DNA of 64,000 bases, taken from Oscillospiraceae bacterium. Lineage in GTDB: Bacteria; Bacillota; Clostridia; Oscillospirales; Acutalibacteraceae. Position numbers and translations under genes: made by a program. Under the pieces are notes generated by a model, which saw only the letters and a list, made by a program, of their open reading frames with translations, was not told where the DNA came from and made no database searches. The DNA lies in assembly GCA_003526845.1 (NCBI GenBank), contig DPVM01000004.1, forward strand, positions 14,518 through 78,517. Direction: 5' to 3'. Below are positions 62,491 to 64,000 of this stretch, in pieces (within the stretch, counting starts at the first letter, position 1; each line of letters opens with the position of its first letter).

Positions 62491-63354
62491 CTAATCTTGC
62501 CGAAAAAATGGATTTTGGGTAATTTCTTTTCGATAATTTCTAGGGGTACAGCCATAGTATTTTCGGAAACATTGGATAAAGCTGCCTTCATCGGCAAAGC
62601 CCGTTTCCAGGGCGATTTCCGAGATTTTTTTGGATGTCTGAGCGAGCAGCTGCTCTGCCTGAAGAACCCGGTATTTGGCTAGGTATTGGGAGAAAGTGGC
62701 TCCCGTATACTTTTTGAAAAAGCGGCAGAAATACTCTTTCGAGAAGAAAAACTGCTGCGCCATCTGGGCGGTGTTCAGGGGCTCGCTGTAATGGTCATGA
62801 ATGTAAGTCAGGATCCCCTCCAGCTTTCGAAAGGGCTCCTGAGAGGTGCTGTCTTTGGCCCGGTCCCGTTCCTGGCAGCACTGGGTGAGCAGGACATAGA
62901 CAATCTCGCAGATCTGCCGGAGGACAAGCACTGACAGGAAGGGAGTACCCTCCTGCTCATACCACTCGTTAAGCGCAAGGATCAGGGATTGAATTTTCGT
63001 ATTAGCCTCCTCTGTGAGGACGAAATAGCATGTATCGAAATTGGGGATCAGGCTTTTTAAGAAGGAGTAGCTGATTTGCAGCGTGATGCCGGTGATGGCA
63101 AAGCCGTCTGTGGCGAAATAGGGGATGGAGGAGTGGACCTCCCGGCTATTGACCAGCACAATGTGCTGAGGTGTCACATCTTCCACCCGGCCGTTGATAA
63201 AAAAGCGCGAGGAGCCTTCAAAAGCTGTATTGATCTCCAATTCCGGATGCCAATGGCTTTTGACAATTTGGCTTCCCGGCCTGGTGTGCCGGATGATGAA
63301 GCCCGGGACAGCTCCGTATATCTCCACTTTTTCAAAAATGCCGTGGTCGGGCAT
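62491..63354 (-). CDS. AraC-family regulator with cupin domain
   Basis: A 287-residue protein: N-terminal cupin (SHWHPELEINTAFEGSSRFF, HIVLVNSREVHSSIP) and C-terminal double HTH (TAQMAQQFFFSKEYFCRFFK, EIALETGFADEGSFIQCFRK). It lies on the same strand just upstream of the transporter-hydrolase pair and most likely activates it. AAGGAGC precedes the ATG. Confidence 0.88.
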   Translation of the reverse strand: MPDHGIFEKVEIYGAVPGFIIRHTRPGSQIVKSHWHPELEINTAFEGSSRFFINGRVEDVTPQHIVLVNSREVHSSIPYFATDGFAITGITLQISYSFLKSLIPNFDTCYFVLTEEANTKIQSLILALNEWYEQEGTPFLSVLVLRQICEIVYVLLTQCCQERDRAKDSTSQEPFRKLEGILTYIHDHYSEPLNTAQMAQQFFFSKEYFCRFFKKYTGATFSQYLAKYRVLQAEQLLAQTSKKISEIALETGFADEGSFIQCFRKYYGCTPRNYRKEITQNPFFRQD

Positions 63355-63383
63355 GGGAATCAGCTCCTTCCTGTGTTTGTTAA

Positions 63384-63629
63384 TTATACCGGAATCCGTC
63401 GAATATAGTACCCTTTTTCTTTACCGACCCAGTTCCACATGACCTCGTAACCAAGCTCATTGAGAACAGCGATATCTTTTGTCAGCGTCCTGCGCTCACA
63501 CGAAATGCCCATATCTCCAAGCTTGTTGCAAATCTGACTTGTGGAGAGGGGATTCTGCTCATCCGTCTCTTGACGAAGAAGCTCAAGGAGCTTCAGCAGC
63601 TTATATTTCAGCCAGTTTTCCTGTGCCAT
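63384..63629 (-). pseudogene. WYL-type regulator, only the HTH part left
   Basis: From the ATG at 63629 (GGAG upstream) the 81 residues LYKLLKLLELL-type helix, LSTSQICNKLGDMGISCERR and TLTKDIAVLNELGYEV form the DeoR/HTH_11 winged helix of WYL-domain regulators. The frame ends at YYIRRIPV where the WYL sensor should begin, so ~220 residues are missing. Confidence 0.65.
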
Positions 63630-63656
63630 TTGCCATCTCCAAGGGTATTCCTTCAA

Positions 63657-63978
63657 AAAGGTATAAACTATTATTAAACATTATAGCACAAATCCCGTCG
63701 ATTTACAAGGTTTTGCTGTCACTTTTCCGCGACATCTCTGTGCTTTCCCGAATTCAAATCCCGTCGGGTGCTGTTTTGCCAACTTCTTTGCTGCGCAAAG
63801 AAACGCGAAAAGTAACACGCCAATTTCACTGCCTAAAAGCAAAAAACAGGGGCTGGCGCGGCCTCAATGACCGTTCCAACCCTTGTTTCAGCGGTATTTT
63901 CCTATATTGAGGGCTATTTTGCCTCGAAAAGCATGAAAAAACCTCTCTAGTCTTGGTAGACAAAAGAGGTTTCTTTCG
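63657..63978. other. Non-coding gap before the terminal tRNA
   Basis: No credible gene. It holds a TTCTTTG/CAAAGAA hairpin around 63782-63801 and ends with a terminator-like hairpin. Confidence 0.5.
63934..63974 (-). terminator. Terminator downstream of the tRNA at the window edge
   Basis: Stem AAACCTCT/AGAGGTTT (63939-63946, 63965-63972) with A- and T-runs; it serves the tRNA on the minus strand. Confidence 0.65.
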
Positions 63979-64000
63979 TGGTGCGCGAGACGGGACTTGA
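63979..64000 (-). tRNA. 3' end of a tRNA, possibly tRNA-Leu (cut by the window)
   Basis: On the minus strand the last bases read TTCAAGTCCCGTCTCGCGCACC and A, i.e. T-loop, T-stem, acceptor strand CTCGCGC and CCA. The acceptor sequence recalls clostridial tRNA-Leu; identity cannot be fixed without the anticodon. It may equally be another tRNA fragment at an att site. Confidence 0.6.

Larger units (their letters stand above)
58435..64000. other. Compositionally distinct, GC-richer segment
   Basis: To the right of the tRNA core the base composition changes abruptly: codons end mostly in G or C, in contrast to the AT-rich genes on the left. Two of its five genes are broken. Either a foreign island or an assembly join. 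Confidence 0.7.

Overview
The window reads as a chromosome segment of a low-GC, Gram-positive gut anaerobe of the Clostridia, most likely an Oscillospiraceae/Ruminococcaceae relative. The basis is AT-rich DNA with strong AGGAGG-type ribosome sites, a T-box on cysteine genes, zinc-ribbon L28, a Na+-translocating decarboxylase, L-fucose catabolism, ferredoxin-like aldo/keto reductase and Ig-like (BIG2) secreted protein. The genus is inference; no 16S is present.

Layout. 1-46.6 kb is mostly ordinary chromosome: queA (partial); the lysine/DAP operon asd-dapA-dapB; a Na+/solute symporter; a 309-bp MITE-like element with terminal inverted repeats; T-box-cysE-cysS-AKR; recA-recX-rimO-pgsA; rpmB; mscS; a repair/membrane gene cluster that includes a protein resembling a PTS permease that has lost its phosphorylation site; a GH51 arabinofuranosidase; rplS with a leader; the radical-SAM/DUF2344 pair, M50 protease, ruvX and a class A PBP; secG; a divergent type II topoisomerase pair; a decarboxylase beta subunit behind a yybP-ykoY-like riboswitch and terminator; a complete fucose pathway (fucI, fucK, fucU, fucA) with a divergent AraC regulator; a BIG2 secreted protein; an SGNH esterase; a MATE pump behind a transcription attenuator; and a MerR-controlled redox cluster whose promoter has the 19-bp spacer typical of MerR targets.

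44.0-58.4 kb is a mobile-element hot spot. Three copies of the same integrase-end sequence, a rearranged integrase fragment, an oriT-like remnant and a living xis/int module surround a complete type I restriction-modification operon: hsdM, accessory gene, hsdS, hsdS distal part, accessory gene, hsdR. The operon is the most interesting part of the window. Its hsdS carries an EcoR124-type TAEL spacer repeat and ends in an (AG)7 tract. One extra AG unit would fuse it in frame to a downstream start-less target-recognition domain, so it looks like a phase-variable (slipped-strand) specificity switch. Two uncharacterised genes in the operon share an ERPD...GxE signature suggestive of nuclease-like proteins. 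The element stops exactly at the anticodon-loop edge of a tRNA-Trp 3' fragment.

58.4-64 kb is visibly GC-richer, with G/C-ending codons. It holds a broken chemotaxis receptor, a serine hydrolase paired with a GPH-family sugar transporter, an AraC regulator, a truncated WYL-type regulator and, at the edge, the 3' end of another tRNA. It looks like DNA of different origin, either a decaying island or a contig join.
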